Shown: positions 8,749 to 18,966, counted from the stretch's first letter. The stretch is DNA of 64,000 nt from Leptospira sp. WS60.C2 (GCF_040833955.1 NZ_CP162133.1:1510001-1574000); one strand, 5' to 3'. The notes: generated from the sequence alone by a model not told the origin. Program-made: numbers and translations.

Positions 8749-9540
8749 TTGGAAGATAAGAATCTTTCCTTACACTTTTTGTTTGTGATTTTAGAAAGAC
8801 ATCCCTCGAATCAAATTCCACGTTCTACCATCGAAGACATAGAAAGTTTGCAGGAGCGTTTTTTTCTTCTGCAAAGAGAAAGTGTGAAACAAAAAATTGC
8901 ACATATTTTTGTATTAGAGGGGTTTGCATCCACAGGTAAAGGTTCCATCTTGCAGTCGTTAACGATTCGTTTAGATCCACGCAAATTCAAAGTGTATTCT
9001 CCGTATGTTGATCAATCAGAAGATAGAGGGTATCCATTTCTATGGAATTTCTGGAAAGTTTTACCTCGGTATGGTGAGTTTTTATTTTATCTTAATACGT
9101 ATTATAGCCGTTTGGCGTATTTGCGGTCTCAGAAGAAAATCAGTTTAGCAGAATACGATCACCGATTACTTTCCATTTTGAATACGGAAAGAATTTTATC
9201 AAAAGACAAAATTATTGTACATAAATTCTTTTTGCATATCTCCAAAAAGGAGCAAAAAAAACGATTGGAAGATGCTAAAAAAAAGAAAAAGGATTGGGAA
9301 CTTTCTCCTTATGACAAGGACCAATGGGAACATTATAAACGTTACTTTGAAATTTTTGATTCGATCTTAAGTTCTTCTCGCACCATCGATTCTCCCTGGC
9401 TTGTCATAAGTAGCGATAAAAAAGAAGATTCAAAACTTCTTGTATTTGATGCAATCCTGGAAAGACTAGAACGGACTTTAGGTTACGATTCAAAATCGAA
9501 TTTACAATTGATCAACCGAGGAATGGAGCTCATTCCATGA
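8749..9540 (+). CDS. Degenerate PPK2-family protein
   Basis: The sequence aligns by eye with its neighbour, the PPK2 kinase. A Walker A-like segment EGFASTGKGS occupies the place of EGWDAAGKGG, and LDPRKFKVYSP and PFLWNFWKVLPRYGEF match the second and third conserved blocks. The Walker B/lid region is changed: where active PPK2 has FDRSYYGR this protein has FYLNTYYSR, so the Asp and Arg are missing. The Asp after the glycine loop is also gone (ASTGKG instead of DAAGKG). The protein may therefore be inactive or regulatory. The assigned start is TTG 8749; a start further in (for example GTG near 8785) is possible. It overlaps the next gene by ATGA, indicating coupled translation. Confidence 0.7.
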   Translation: MEDKNLSLHFLFVILERHPSNQIPRSTIEDIESLQERFFLLQRESVKQKIAHIFVLEGFASTGKGSILQSLTIRLDPRKFKVYSPYVDQSEDRGYPFLWNFWKVLPRYGEFLFYLNTYYSRLAYLRSQKKISLAEYDHRLLSILNTERILSKDKIIVHKFFLHISKKEQKKRLEDAKKKKKDWELSPYDKDQWEHYKRYFEIFDSILSSSRTIDSPWLVISSDKKEDSKLLVFDAILERLERTLGYDSKSNLQLINRGMELIP

Positions 9541-10277
9541 AGCTAAATAAATCTATGACTCGTATTTTGAATTTACACCAACTGGACATGGCTTTGTCGT
9601 TGCCAAGTGACGATTACCAAGTCCAAATGAAAGAATACAAAAATAAAATTCGGGATCTAACCTTTTTAGCAAAGGCCAAAAACAAACCCATTTTGCTTGT
9701 TTTTGAAGGTTGGGATGCGGCTGGGAAGGGTGGTGCCATTCGCCGCTTAACATCAGAAATCGATCCACGTTTATTTGAAGTACATAACATATCTGCACCG
9801 AACACAGACGAAATCCAGCACCACTATCTTTGGCGATTTTGGAATCGCATTCCCAAGATGGGGCATATTGGAATCTTTGATCGTTCTTATTATGGTCGTG
9901 TCCTTGTCGAACGGGTGGAGGGGTTTGCTAAAGAATCAGAGTGGTCACAAGCCTACGAAGAAATTTTTTTATTCGAAGAACAACTCCAAAGTTTTGGCAC
10001 CATCATCTTGAAGTTTTGGTTGCACATCAGTTCTGACGAACAACTCAAACGATTTGAAGATCGAAAAAACGACCCACTCAAACGATGGAAACTCACTGAC
10101 GAAGACTGGCGGAACCGTGACAAATGGCCTTTGTATGAAGAGGCTGCAAACGAAATGTTCCAAAAGACAGACTCACCGAAAGCTCCTTGGTTCTTAGTTC
10201 CAGCCAATGACAAATACTATGCACGAGTCATGGTCTTAGAAGCCATAACAAAACGATTGGAAGATGAATTGAAATAA
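9537..10277 (+). CDS. ppk2: Polyphosphate kinase 2 (PPK2) family protein
   Basis: The 246-residue protein has the single-domain PPK2 signature: Walker A EGWDAAGKGGAIRRL (about residues 56-70), the second block HHYLWRFWNRIPKMG, Walker B FDRSYYGRVLVERV (about 114-127), the WKL-x-x-x-DW lid segment and a C-terminal AKAITKRLE-like end. PPK2 enzymes transfer phosphate between polyphosphate and nucleotides in the cytoplasm; the class (ADP, AMP or both) cannot be told from sequence by eye. Its start overlaps the preceding PPK2-like gene by four bases, so the two are likely made together. Confidence 0.9.
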   Translation: MKLNKSMTRILNLHQLDMALSLPSDDYQVQMKEYKNKIRDLTFLAKAKNKPILLVFEGWDAAGKGGAIRRLTSEIDPRLFEVHNISAPNTDEIQHHYLWRFWNRIPKMGHIGIFDRSYYGRVLVERVEGFAKESEWSQAYEEIFLFEEQLQSFGTIILKFWLHISSDEQLKRFEDRKNDPLKRWKLTDEDWRNRDKWPLYEEAANEMFQKTDSPKAPWFLVPANDKYYARVMVLEAITKRLEDELK

Positions 10278-10458
10278 ACGTTCATCATTCTGCTGAAATT
10301 GGTTGATTGTGGAGCAATTGGCGAGAGTTATACGGAAAAATATCCATCTGTAAAGGTAGAGTGAAAGGAAGAATCAATCTAAACGTTAAGTAAGGGTTTT
10401 GATCCATCTAAAAAATGGATATTTCCCATTCCTATCATGATTCACCAAAATTTTTTGA

Positions 10459-11070
10459 TTATTTATATGGCTTTTGTTTGATTTGGAATGTATACGATCT
10501 ATCCGTTGTTTGAACGACTACTTGAGCATAAAAACCTAAATCAAGAGATCGAAATTTGGAACGAAAGATAGATGCTTCTTCATCAAAAATTTCTTTTCGG
10601 CAATCGGGCACAAGAGTTCTCCACTTTTCCTTCGAAACAGAATGATACAAAAATCCATTTGCTTGGGAAGGGATGGATCGTTCTTCCCATTCGATGGGTT
10701 CCGAATAACATACGATTCCATTTCTTGTTTTGATCCGAAACTCTGATTTCCATGTAGGAATTGGCACCTTGATTTCGTTTTGCGTGTTGTTTTCGATAAA
10801 CAAAAAATAACCCTGATAAATTGGGTCTTCTTCCCGAGATAAACTCAAATATGTTGGAAATCCATCGATCACTTGTTTATCAGATTTCGTACTATTTTGG
10901 AAATTACCAGGGTTTAATGCCTTAAATCCGATGTAGAAAATTAGAACAACCAAAATCAAATCGATGAATAAGACAATTTGTCTCCATCTTGTTTTTTTGT
11001 GTTTGTCGTTAATTTGTTTTAAGTATTCACGAAATTCTTCTGGGGAACGTGAGTGGTATCCTTTTGCCAT
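10459..11070 (-). CDS. Small single-pass membrane protein, unknown
   Basis: The 203-residue protein has a basic N-terminus (about 1-30), one hydrophobic helix (IVLFIDLILVVLIFYIGF, about 32-49) and a hydrophilic C-terminal domain with two cysteines (NGIVCYSEP and VPDCRKE) that could form a disulfide outside the cytoplasm. I do not recognise the family. It starts one base after the end of nnr on the same strand and is probably the last gene of a three-gene transcript. The 180 bases after it hold only a weak hairpin (about 10402-10420) and no gene. Confidence 0.7.
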   Translation of the reverse strand: MAKGYHSRSPEEFREYLKQINDKHKKTRWRQIVLFIDLILVVLIFYIGFKALNPGNFQNSTKSDKQVIDGFPTYLSLSREEDPIYQGYFLFIENNTQNEIKVPIPTWKSEFRIKTRNGIVCYSEPIEWEERSIPSQANGFLYHSVSKEKWRTLVPDCRKEIFDEEASIFRSKFRSLDLGFYAQVVVQTTDRSYTFQIKQKPYK

Positions 11071-11071
11071 T

Positions 11072-12571
11072 TTACACTAACTCCACTAACGATTTTAAGA
11101 TTTGGTGTGCCGAAGGATAGGGCTCTTCTAATTGTTTGGAATGGTCTAAAAACGATAACGCCAATTGGATCGTTTCTGGGATGGACAATTCCAAATCCAA
11201 ACTAAAATAACGTGCCAGGATTCCAGAAAGTAAGTCACCCGTTCCCATAGTTGCCAGTTTCGGATTAGGAGATTCCCAAACATAAGAGGAGCCATCGGGA
11301 CAAACGAGAAGGCTTACAAACGATTTCAAAAGCACATACACTTTGTTTTCTTTTGAATAAGGAATTAATGTATCATATGCTTCTTGCACAGTGTTATGGT
11401 TTTTTCCCGTCATTCGATTGAGTTCGCCGACATGTGGTGTGAGGATCACACGCTCACCTAAAGGAAGTTTGGTTCCAAAACTGGGTATGGCACCTGCATC
11501 TAAAATCAATGTTTTACTCGAACCCAAACTCCATCCCGAAAGACCATCTGGATACGAAGTAAGACCTGGTCCTACGACAAGAGTTTTGGTTTTGGAAAAA
11601 AAAGGATCAAGGACCATCGTTTCGAAATCGGACGACATCGCCATTTTTGAAAGATCTTCCTTTAATACGAGGTTTGCGATGGCTTTGGATGGGGAAAAAA
11701 TTTTTGAAATTCCACCACCTAACCGCGAAAAGGCTGATTCCGAAAGGAGGATAGCCCCTTCCATCCCTTCACCACCACCATAAAATATAGCTGATCCAGC
11801 ACTGTATTTATGTGCTTTGTGTTTTCGTTTGAGGACTTGAATGGCTTTCTCTGGATCTGGTTCTAGGTAATACCGTTTGGAAAAATTGGCGTTTTTTAAA
11901 TGGGTTCGGATGGGAAATCCAATGGCTTCGTAGTATCTAGGAATCAAACTGTCTTTTTCGTAAATATACCCAACATTTTCCCATTTGCGAGTCCCAAGTT
12001 CTTCAATGGAATCAGAGTAAATAAAACTTTGATTTTTCTTACTATCTTGACCTAACGCATAGGGATCCCATCCACTAGGTGTATCTAAAGAGAGTCGATA
12101 AAAGATCACTTCCGAATCATTGATTAAGTCTATAGTGTTTTTAAGTTCAGGACTGATGGGGGATAAAAAACCCGTTCCAAGAAGTGCATCGACCAAAAGA
12201 ACAGAATCTACCTCTGCTTCTTCTAGATCTTTTGCAAAGGATTTTAAATCTCCAACAGAACCGATCGTGGATTTGACGAGAGACTCGTAAAATTTACCCG
12301 CATTATTTTTGTTTGGTGACGTTTGGTATACCTTAACATCATATCCTTCTTGGAATAGAAAGTGAGCGAGGGCATATCCGTCCCCGCCGTTTCCTCCGCT
12401 CCCACAAACGATCCAAATGGATTCTGCTGTTTTCCAGAGGTCTTCATTGGCATGATACACTGATAAGGCGGCCATACCCATCAGAGTTTGTTCTGAAAAA
12501 CCGAAGGAAGAAATGGTCAAAGAATCTAGATCTTTTGATTCTTGATTGGTAAAGAGAGGGATTTGTTTCAT
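11072..12571 (-). CDS. nnr: Bifunctional NAD(P)HX epimerase/dehydratase
   Basis: The 499-residue protein joins two domains that repair damaged NADH and NADPH hydrates. The N-terminal YjeF_N epimerase domain (about 1-210) has the glycine-rich GSGGNGGDGYALAHFL near residue 57. The C-terminal ribokinase-like dehydratase domain (about 225-499) has VVGPGLTS, LILDAGA, LTPHVGELNRM and the catalytic GTGDLLSG near residue 440. Length and order match the fused bacterial form. It begins directly after the stop of the upstream lipoprotein gene (TAGATG), so the two are co-transcribed. Confidence 0.92.
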   Translation of the reverse strand: MKQIPLFTNQESKDLDSLTISSFGFSEQTLMGMAALSVYHANEDLWKTAESIWIVCGSGGNGGDGYALAHFLFQEGYDVKVYQTSPNKNNAGKFYESLVKSTIGSVGDLKSFAKDLEEAEVDSVLLVDALLGTGFLSPISPELKNTIDLINDSEVIFYRLSLDTPSGWDPYALGQDSKKNQSFIYSDSIEELGTRKWENVGYIYEKDSLIPRYYEAIGFPIRTHLKNANFSKRYYLEPDPEKAIQVLKRKHKAHKYSAGSAIFYGGGEGMEGAILLSESAFSRLGGGISKIFSPSKAIANLVLKEDLSKMAMSSDFETMVLDPFFSKTKTLVVGPGLTSYPDGLSGWSLGSSKTLILDAGAIPSFGTKLPLGERVILTPHVGELNRMTGKNHNTVQEAYDTLIPYSKENKVYVLLKSFVSLLVCPDGSSYVWESPNPKLATMGTGDLLSGILARYFSLDLELSIPETIQLALSFLDHSKQLEEPYPSAHQILKSLVELV

Positions 12572-13678
12572 CTAAATCCAGCGATACACTTCTAAAGCAC
12601 CAGCTCGAATGCGTACCGAGTAAATGGTATCAAAGGCGTCTGTATAGGTTTCTCTCCATTGTCCTCTAGGGCTTGAGAAAGGAATTCGTTTGTTATTGAT
12701 GTGGTTTCCTTCTTTGTCATGCACTTGGAGGCGAACCGAGTTTCCACCATCTTCTGTTTCCCAAATGTAGAATTCACCATTGTTTCGAATGGAAAATAAA
12801 ATCTCCGAAGGGTCTTGGATTTCTTTTAACAAAACTGATTCTTTGGAATCAAAACGGAATCGATAGATCCTTCGAAATTTAAATCGTTTGTCCTTTTTGG
12901 AATCATAACTAAAGGAACCAAGGACATAGTCACCTTCTGGGTGGGGAAGAAGTTTATCGAGTGTAATATCATACTCTTTGGCATCATTGCTATTAAAAAC
13001 GTCTAACGCCGACTCCTTCAAATTTCCTTTGAGTTCTCCTTCTTCAAAGTAGGAGAGGCGCATCTCTTCCGCTATGCGGTGGTAAACAAAGAGTTTCTCA
13101 CCTTCGCCAGGTAAAATGAATTCGATGTATCGAAATGGCTCAGAGTTTTTACCAGAAGCCCCTAACATGAATTTCACGACCCCTTTTTGTGAGATTTGTA
13201 CAAGAAAGGAGGGGATTACGGTTGTTCCTTGTGTGGAAAATGCACCACTATAGGTTTTGTATAAATTTTCCTGTCCGGGTGGGAGTTCCATTCCTTTGGA
13301 CGAGATGCGGTTCTGAACCACCAAATCCCCATCTTCGTTCATAGCAACAATCCCAATCCCGCCAAACCGAAACGGGTAGTGGGGGATTCCCGCCACAGAT
13401 TTGAAATCTGGGTTTCCGATGGTGGCATCTAACCTGCCGTTACGATCGAAGAGTTTGATGACAGATTGTTTATTATCAGCAAGGGCCGAAATGTTCGAGG
13501 AGGTAGGGATGGTTAAAGGGACATTCGTCAATACTTGGTTCACGACGACCCCTTCGAAGGTTTCATTGCTGGAACCGAGGGGGATACGGAAGAGGATTTC
13601 TTCTTTTAGGTTTTCCACTCGGAAACGTAAGCAGGAAAGGGAAACAAAGAGAAGGAGGCTGAAGTACAGGGTTCTCAT
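12572..13678 (-). CDS. Leptospiral lipoprotein, LIC_12708-like
   Basis: Starting at ATG 13678, the protein is about 368 residues with a short signal peptide and a spirochaetal lipobox (MRTLYFSLLLFVSLSC), so it is probably anchored by a lipidated Cys. A longer frame begins at 13762 but its extra residues precede the signal peptide and are rejected. The body has repeated beta-strand segments (for example SVIKLFDRNGRLDATIG and RLQVHDKEGNHIN) suggestive of a beta-propeller-like fold. Its place divergent from rimP and upstream of nnr fits the family that I recall as LIC_12708 in pathogenic Leptospira. Function is unknown. Confidence 0.75.
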   Translation of the reverse strand: MRTLYFSLLLFVSLSCLRFRVENLKEEILFRIPLGSSNETFEGVVVNQVLTNVPLTIPTSSNISALADNKQSVIKLFDRNGRLDATIGNPDFKSVAGIPHYPFRFGGIGIVAMNEDGDLVVQNRISSKGMELPPGQENLYKTYSGAFSTQGTTVIPSFLVQISQKGVVKFMLGASGKNSEPFRYIEFILPGEGEKLFVYHRIAEEMRLSYFEEGELKGNLKESALDVFNSNDAKEYDITLDKLLPHPEGDYVLGSFSYDSKKDKRFKFRRIYRFRFDSKESVLLKEIQDPSEILFSIRNNGEFYIWETEDGGNSVRLQVHDKEGNHINNKRIPFSSPRGQWRETYTDAFDTIYSVRIRAGALEVYRWI

Positions 13679-13810
13679 GGTGCAACATCCATTCCCTAAT
13701 TTTTTATTTACAGGACAACTCGCTTTTCCTAGCCTGTCTAGAGACGTGCTAAATTTTAGCATGAGCTTTGGTCTCTTATACAGATTCCTATTGGAATCTT
13801 TGGATATGGT

Positions 13811-14299
13811 TTGGTATATACCGAGGAAAACATCAGAGAACTGATTTTACGAGTTCTCGCTCCACCTCTAGCGCTTTTTTCGCTCCAAGTACAGAATCGG
13901 AAAAACCACGCCCTCATTGAGATAGAACTTGATCATCTCACAGACAAAACTGGCTCTGCTAGTTTGGAAGATTGTGAGACTGTGTCTAGGAGACTCAAAG
14001 AGGAGCTGGACCAATGGGGAGAGGAATTTGATTTCACTCTCCAAGTCTCCTCCGCGGGAGCAGAACGTGTATTACGTTTGCCGGAGGATTTAATTCGTTT
14101 CCAAGGACTTTTAGCAAAACTAGAAGTGCCGCTGGAATCAGGGAAATGGGACAAACGAGTGTATCGTTTGGGACCGGTTTCGGGGGATTCCGTTGAGCTT
14201 ACGCTTTACGATCGTAAAACTCGACACAAAAAGAACCAAAAATCGGTATCTATGCCCATCGCAGAAATACGAAAGGGAAATTTGTATTTAGAAATTTAA
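13811..14299 (+). CDS. rimP: Ribosome maturation factor RimP
   Basis: The 162-residue protein has the RimP N-terminal pattern: LDHLTDKTGSASLEDCETVSRRL, then the conserved VSSAGAERVLRLPEDLIRF (VSSPG-x-RPL in many homologues), and an Sm-like C-terminal half. RimP aids assembly of the 30S subunit. The start is TTG 13811. It sits directly before nusA, its near-universal neighbour, four bases away, and opens the translation operon. It is divergent from the lipoprotein gene. Confidence 0.9.
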   Translation: MVYTEENIRELILRVLAPPLALFSLQVQNRKNHALIEIELDHLTDKTGSASLEDCETVSRRLKEELDQWGEEFDFTLQVSSAGAERVLRLPEDLIRFQGLLAKLEVPLESGKWDKRVYRLGPVSGDSVELTLYDRKTRHKKNQKSVSMPIAEIRKGNLYLEI

Positions 14300-14303
14300 G
14301 ACT

Positions 14304-15707
14304 ATGGCGACAAAACAAGCAACGAAAGAAACTGGGCTATTCGAAGCCATCCAACAATTCTGTCAGGACAAATCTCTTGATAGAGAACTCGTACTCGGTG
14401 TCATCCGCGACTCACTCCTCGCCGCCTATCGCAAAAAAGTCGGTTTAGAAGCGGAAACAGATGACCGTTGCCAAGTGGAATTTGGCTCCGACAACAAAAA
14501 CGAAATCATCATTTCTGTTCTGCGCGATGTCGTAGAAGAGAAAACAACAAACCCATTGGAAATTTCTTTGGAAGAGGCACATAAAATCGATCCAAAGGTC
14601 ACTGTGGGTAGCCAAATCCGAGTGTTTGAAAAACCACAGGACTTGTCTCGAGTTCTCTCAAGCCAAGCAAAACAAATGGTTTTCCAACGCCTTCGCGATA
14701 TGGAAAAAGAACTTCTGTACCAAGAATACAAATCCAAAGAAGGGGAACTCACACACGGGTATTTCCAACGTTGGAAAAAAGATATTATGTCCATTGACCT
14801 CGGCAAGGTAGAAGGCATCATGCTGAAAAAAGACCAGAACCCGGGCGAAAAATACCGCCAAGGGGATCGTCTAAAAGCCATCATTTCTCGCGTGGAACTA
14901 AGGCCCCGTGAACCAATGCCAGTCATCACACTCTCTCGTGCTTCTGGTGACTTTGTGAAAAAACTCTTTGAAATGGAAATTCCTGAAGTATACGATGGAA
15001 TTGTTGAAATCAGAGATGTGGCACGCATTCCATCTTACAGAACGAAGGTGGTTGTCACCACGAGTAAGTCCGATGTAGACCCAGTGGGTGCTTGCGTGGG
15101 AATGAAAGGCGTTCGTATCCAGGCGATTGTTCGGGAACTGGGAAATGAGAGGATTGACATTGTTCTTCATTCCGATGAGCCGAGTGTTTTTATCGCCAAT
15201 GCGATTTCCCCTGCAAAACCTGTGGAAGTTCATGTGGATAGAAAACGTGGCGATGCACTCGTGATTGTGCCAGATGAGTCTTTATCGCTTGCGATCGGAA
15301 TCAACGGGTCCAATGTAAAACTTGTTTCCCAACTTTCGGGATTCAAAATTGACATCAAAACTGTATCACAATACAACCAAGAACTCGCGTCCCCTGAGGC
15401 ACGCGAAAAACTCGACCGACTTTTCAACGCACAACAAGAAGCAATGGAAGAATCGGAAGACAATTACAACCACCAAGCAGGACAAGAAGAAGAGGAAGAA
15501 GATTCTGGTTACACACCTCTTTCTGAAATCCCTGGTCTCACACCGAGAATCGTTGGCCTACTAGAGGCTGGTGGGATCAAAAATGTGGAAACCCTTCTCG
15601 AGTTCAGCCAGGAAGAACTTTCGAAAATTTCCGGAATCGGAAAAACCACGGCAGAACAAATTTTACGTCTGTTACGTGAGTCAATCGAATGGGTAGAAGA
15701 GGGTTAA
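14304..15707 (+). CDS. nusA: Transcription termination/antitermination factor NusA
   Basis: The 467-residue protein has an N-terminal RNA-polymerase-binding domain, an S1 domain near residues 140-200, KH domains with DPVGACVGMKGVRIQAI and LAIGINGSNVKLVSQLSG, an acidic linker (QEEEEEDSG) and one C-terminal helix-hairpin-helix segment (PGLTPRIVGLLEAGGIKNV, then ISGIGKTTAEQIL). NusA modulates pausing, termination and antitermination. It lies in the rimP-nusA-infB order common to most bacteria. Confidence 0.96.
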   Translation: MATKQATKETGLFEAIQQFCQDKSLDRELVLGVIRDSLLAAYRKKVGLEAETDDRCQVEFGSDNKNEIIISVLRDVVEEKTTNPLEISLEEAHKIDPKVTVGSQIRVFEKPQDLSRVLSSQAKQMVFQRLRDMEKELLYQEYKSKEGELTHGYFQRWKKDIMSIDLGKVEGIMLKKDQNPGEKYRQGDRLKAIISRVELRPREPMPVITLSRASGDFVKKLFEMEIPEVYDGIVEIRDVARIPSYRTKVVVTTSKSDVDPVGACVGMKGVRIQAIVRELGNERIDIVLHSDEPSVFIANAISPAKPVEVHVDRKRGDALVIVPDESLSLAIGINGSNVKLVSQLSGFKIDIKTVSQYNQELASPEAREKLDRLFNAQQEAMEESEDNYNHQAGQEEEEEDSGYTPLSEIPGLTPRIVGLLEAGGIKNVETLLEFSQEELSKISGIGKTTAEQILRLLRESIEWVEEG

Positions 15708-15722
15708 GTTTTAAGGCATAAT

Positions 15723-18473
15723 ATGGAAGAGCAAAAATCGATCAAAGAAACCCTCCAGCAGGGAGCCAGTGGTGACAAAACCAAGAAAAAACTTGTCATC
15801 AAAAAGAAAGCGGCCCCTTCTGATGAGAAAAAAGAATCCAGTCCTGGGGGACAACCGCAAACTGCGGCAACAGAGACAAAACAGTCTAATCCTCCTCCTT
15901 CCGACAAAAAGAAGGATTTAAACGAACTCATTCGTGAAGAAGCAAAACGACAAGGTCTAGGATCAGGTCCACAAGCTCCTTCGCAAGCATCTCCAATTGT
16001 TTCTCGTCCTGAACGGAAACCGGAACCAATTCCGCAACCAGATAGAGACAAACCACAGATGGATCGTAAACCAGAATCCATTCTTTCTGGCGATACATCA
16101 TCACCAAACTATCGTTCGGGTGGTGGCCAAGGTGGTGGTAACCAAGGTTATTTTAGAAAAGAAGATCGTAACCCGATTGTTAGCCGACCTACAACTCCTC
16201 GTCCACAAAGACCAGAAGGCCAGGGTGGTGGATACCAAGGGAATCGCGGTCCAGGCCAGGGTGGTGGATACCAAGGGAATCGCGGTCCAGGCCAGGGTGG
16301 TGGATACCAAGGGAATCGTGGTCCAGGCCAGGGCGGTGGATACCAAGGGAATCGTGGTCCAGGCCAGGGCGGTCAAGGTGGTGGATACCAAGGGAATCGC
16401 GGTCCAGGACAGGGCGGTCAAGGTGGCGGATACCAAGGAAATCGTGGCCCAGGACAAGGTGGTCCAGGTGGATACCAAGGAAATCGTGGGGCAAGACCCA
16501 TTGGCCAAGGCGGTCCTGGTGGTGGCGGTAGACCTCCAGGTGATGCTCCGTTTGGTGCTCCTCCTGGCGGACTTCCTGGTGCCGGTGGACCAGGTGGTGC
16601 CAAAAAGAAAGTTTTTGATAAAGAAAAAGGCGGAAGGGAAGAAAACGAAAACACTAAGTTTTTCAAACAATCCTTTCGTAAACAAAAGGCTCAGGCGGCA
16701 GCTCTTGCCGCTGTACCAAAAGAAATATCCATTTTAGAAAACATCCAAGTGGGTGAGATTGCTAAAAAACTAAACCTAAAACCAGGGGAAGTGATTAGTA
16801 AACTCATGAAAATGGGAATGATGGTAACGATCAACAATGTGATCGATGCCGAAACTGCCTCCATCCTTGCTGACGATTACGGCTGTAAGGTGAAGATTGT
16901 TTCCCTTTACGACGAAACCGTCATTGAAGAGGAAAAAGACGATCCAGCAGATTACATCACTCGTCCGCCTGTTGTCACCATCATGGGTCACGTTGACCAT
17001 GGTAAAACAAAACTCCTCGATACGATTCGGTCTTCCCGAGTGGCAGAAGGGGAATCTGGTGGAATCACTCAGCACATTGGTGCTTACCAAGTAGAAACGG
17101 AACGCGGAAAAATTGCCTTCCTCGATACACCGGGTCACGAAGCGTTCACTTCCATGAGAGCACGTGGTGCGTCAGTTACCGACATTGTTGTGTTAGTTGT
17201 TGCCGCTGATGATGGGGTCATGCCTCAAACCATCGAAGCAATCAACCACGCCAAAGAAGCAGAAGTTCCGATCATTGTTGCAGTCAACAAAATTGACCTA
17301 CCAACAGCAAACCCAGAAAAGGTGAGGCAAGAACTTTCGAATTATGGCTTACAACCAGAAGAATGGGGTGGTACTACCATCTTCTGTGATATATCAGCAA
17401 AAAGTAATATTGGAATTGATAAACTCCTTGAGATGCTCATCATCCAAGCTGAGCTTCTTGACCATAAAGCCAATCCGAAACGAAAGGCAAAAGGAACGAT
17501 TGTCGAAGCAAAACTCGATCCAGGTCGTGGTGCTGTTGCAACCGTTCTCATCCAAAACGGAACTCTGCGTGTCGGTGATGCGTTTGTGGCAGGTGTACAT
17601 GCAGGACGTGTTCGTGCGATGTATGACGACCTTGGTCGCTCCATCAAAGAAGCGGGCCCATCCTTTCCAGCTCTTGTCACGGGACTCGATGGAGTTCCAG
17701 ATGCAGGGGCTCCGTTTGATGTGGTGATTGACGACAAAGAAGCAAGAACCATCTCTCATAGCCGTCAAGATTATGAAAGACTTGGCCAATCGAAAAATGC
17801 GGCAACTCGTGTGACACTCGACAATATGAGTGAGATCATCAAACAAGGTGCTCTGAAAGAACTCAAAGTCATCATCAAAGCAGACGTTCGCGGATCAACA
17901 GAAGCAGTAAAAGAAGCTCTCGAAAAACTTTCGACTGCCGACGTTCGCCTCAATGTGATCCATGCGGGAACAGGTGCGATTGTGGATTCCGATATTATCC
18001 TCGCTTCCGCATCGAATGCGATCGTGATTGGTTTTCACACTCGTGCGAATCCAAAAACGGTTTCCCTTGCTGAGAAAGAAAAAGTAGAAATCAAATACTA
18101 CAGCATCATCTACGATGTGGTCAATGAAGTGAAAGCGTCCATGGAAGGAATGCTTGAGCCTGAAAAAGTGGAAAACATCATTGGTAAGGTGGAAATTCGC
18201 GATGTCTTCAAAATCTCCAAAGTGGGGAACATTGCAGGTTGTATGGTGAAATCCGGTAAGGTGACCAAACAAGCACACGTTCGTGTGATTTCCAGCGAAA
18301 CAGGTGAGATCACTTGGGAAGGGAAAATCAAGAACCTCAAACGTATGAAAGATGATGTGGCTGATGTTCTCACTGGATTTGAGTGTGGTATCTTACTCGA
18401 TGGATACAATGACTTTTCCGTGGGTGACGAAATCGAAGCATACGAGATTCGCGAGATTGCTCGTAAACTATAA
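15723..18473 (+). CDS. infB: Translation initiation factor IF-2 with Gly-rich repeat insert
   Basis: The 916-residue GTPase has a Lys/Pro-rich N-terminus, a glycine-rich repeat region (about residues 165-260), an IF2 N-terminal domain ([20 protein letters not shown], about 335-380) and the GTP-binding domain with GHVDHGKT (about 421-428), DTPGHEAF and NKID. C-terminal domains II-IV follow and end with [18 protein letters not shown]. It delivers initiator tRNA to the 30S subunit. The seven-fold YQGNRG repeat in the N-terminal linker is unusual; the catalytic part is standard. Confidence 0.96.
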   Translation: MEEQKSIKETLQQGASGDKTKKKLVIKKKAAPSDEKKESSPGGQPQTAATETKQSNPPPSDKKKDLNELIREEAKRQGLGSGPQAPSQASPIVSRPERKPEPIPQPDRDKPQMDRKPESILSGDTSSPNYRSGGGQGGGNQGYFRKEDRNPIVSRPTTPRPQRPEGQGGGYQGNRGPGQGGGYQGNRGPGQGGGYQGNRGPGQGGGYQGNRGPGQGGQGGGYQGNRGPGQGGQGGGYQGNRGPGQGGPGGYQGNRGARPIGQGGPGGGGRPPGDAPFGAPPGGLPGAGGPGGAKKKVFDKEKGGREENENTKFFKQSFRKQKAQAAALAAVPKEISILENIQVGEIAKKLNLKPGEVISKLMKMGMMVTINNVIDAETASILADDYGCKVKIVSLYDETVIEEEKDDPADYITRPPVVTIMGHVDHGKTKLLDTIRSSRVAEGESGGITQHIGAYQVETERGKIAFLDTPGHEAFTSMRARGASVTDIVVLVVAADDGVMPQTIEAINHAKEAEVPIIVAVNKIDLPTANPEKVRQELSNYGLQPEEWGGTTIFCDISAKSNIGIDKLLEMLIIQAELLDHKANPKRKAKGTIVEAKLDPGRGAVATVLIQNGTLRVGDAFVAGVHAGRVRAMYDDLGRSIKEAGPSFPALVTGLDGVPDAGAPFDVVIDDKEARTISHSRQDYERLGQSKNAATRVTLDNMSEIIKQGALKELKVIIKADVRGSTEAVKEALEKLSTADVRLNVIHAGTGAIVDSDIILASASNAIVIGFHTRANPKTVSLAEKEKVEIKYYSIIYDVVNEVKASMEGMLEPEKVENIIGKVEIRDVFKISKVGNIAGCMVKSGKVTKQAHVRVISSETGEITWEGKIKNLKRMKDDVADVLTGFECGILLDGYNDFSVGDEIEAYEIREIARKL
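16221..16490 (+). repeat. Tandem coding repeat in infB ([11 protein letters not shown] units)
   Basis: Seven copies of YQGNRG occur in a row, spaced by PGQGG-type linkers. At DNA level the first copies repeat with a 36-base period that is nearly identical between units, and later copies use a 45-base period. Such near-identical units are prone to slippage, so copy number may vary between strains. Confidence 0.9.
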
Positions 18474-18483
18474 GGCGGCCTAA

Positions 18484-18966
18484 ATGAATCCCATTCGAAT
18501 GAAAAAACTCGAATCGGAGATCATTCGCCTCATCTCGTCTGCGATCCTCGAAGGAAAGGTAAAAGACCCAAGGGTCTTTTTACCAAGTTTCCATCGCATT
18601 GAAATTAGCGAAGACTTACGGTATGCGAAGGTCTATTTTACAGCCCTTTGCAATAACAATGAACGAAAAAAACTCACACAAGGACTTGTTTCTTGTGCCG
18701 GGTTTTTATCCTCGCTTGTTGGAAAAAACCTCCACTTGCACACAAACCCAAAGTTTACGTTCGTCTGGGATAACAACTACATCAAAAGTTTAGAAGTAAA
18801 CCGCCTGATCGATGAGTCAGCTCCGAAAACTTTATTTGAAGAACTCCATCCAGCGGAAGCAGAAGATGAGGAAGACGCTTCGGAGGAAGGCAAAGAGGCC
18901 GAGTCTGACGATTCAGATACCGAATCAACAGATTCCCATACTGATTTTCCTTCAAAAGAAAGTTAA
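18484..18966 (+). CDS. rbfA: Ribosome-binding factor A
   Basis: The 160-residue protein has the RbfA core: a start with NPIRMKKLESEIIRLISSAI, VKDPRVFLPSFHRIEIS and LRYAKVYFTAL, ending the KH-like domain at about residue 115. The last 45 residues are a highly acidic tail (EAEDEEDASEEGKEAE) that most RbfA proteins lack. RbfA helps 16S rRNA maturation in the cold and late 30S assembly. It follows infB by 10 bases. Confidence 0.93.
   Translation: MNPIRMKKLESEIIRLISSAILEGKVKDPRVFLPSFHRIEISEDLRYAKVYFTALCNNNERKKLTQGLVSCAGFLSSLVGKNLHLHTNPKFTFVWDNNYIKSLEVNRLIDESAPKTLFEELHPAEAEDEEDASEEGKEAESDDSDTESTDSHTDFPSKES

Noticed and set aside
14426..15028. A 200-codon minus-strand frame inside nusA
   Set aside because: It mirrors a strongly conserved gene in another frame, with Ser/Arg-rich low-quality sequence; a shadow.
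16221..16490. CRISPR array
   Set aside because: The 36-base repeats are contiguous coding units without unique spacers, in frame within infB.
16101..16685. Long minus- and plus-strand frames across the IF-2 repeats
   Set aside because: They arise because the repeat unit length is a multiple of three and lacks stops in several frames; they are not independent genes.
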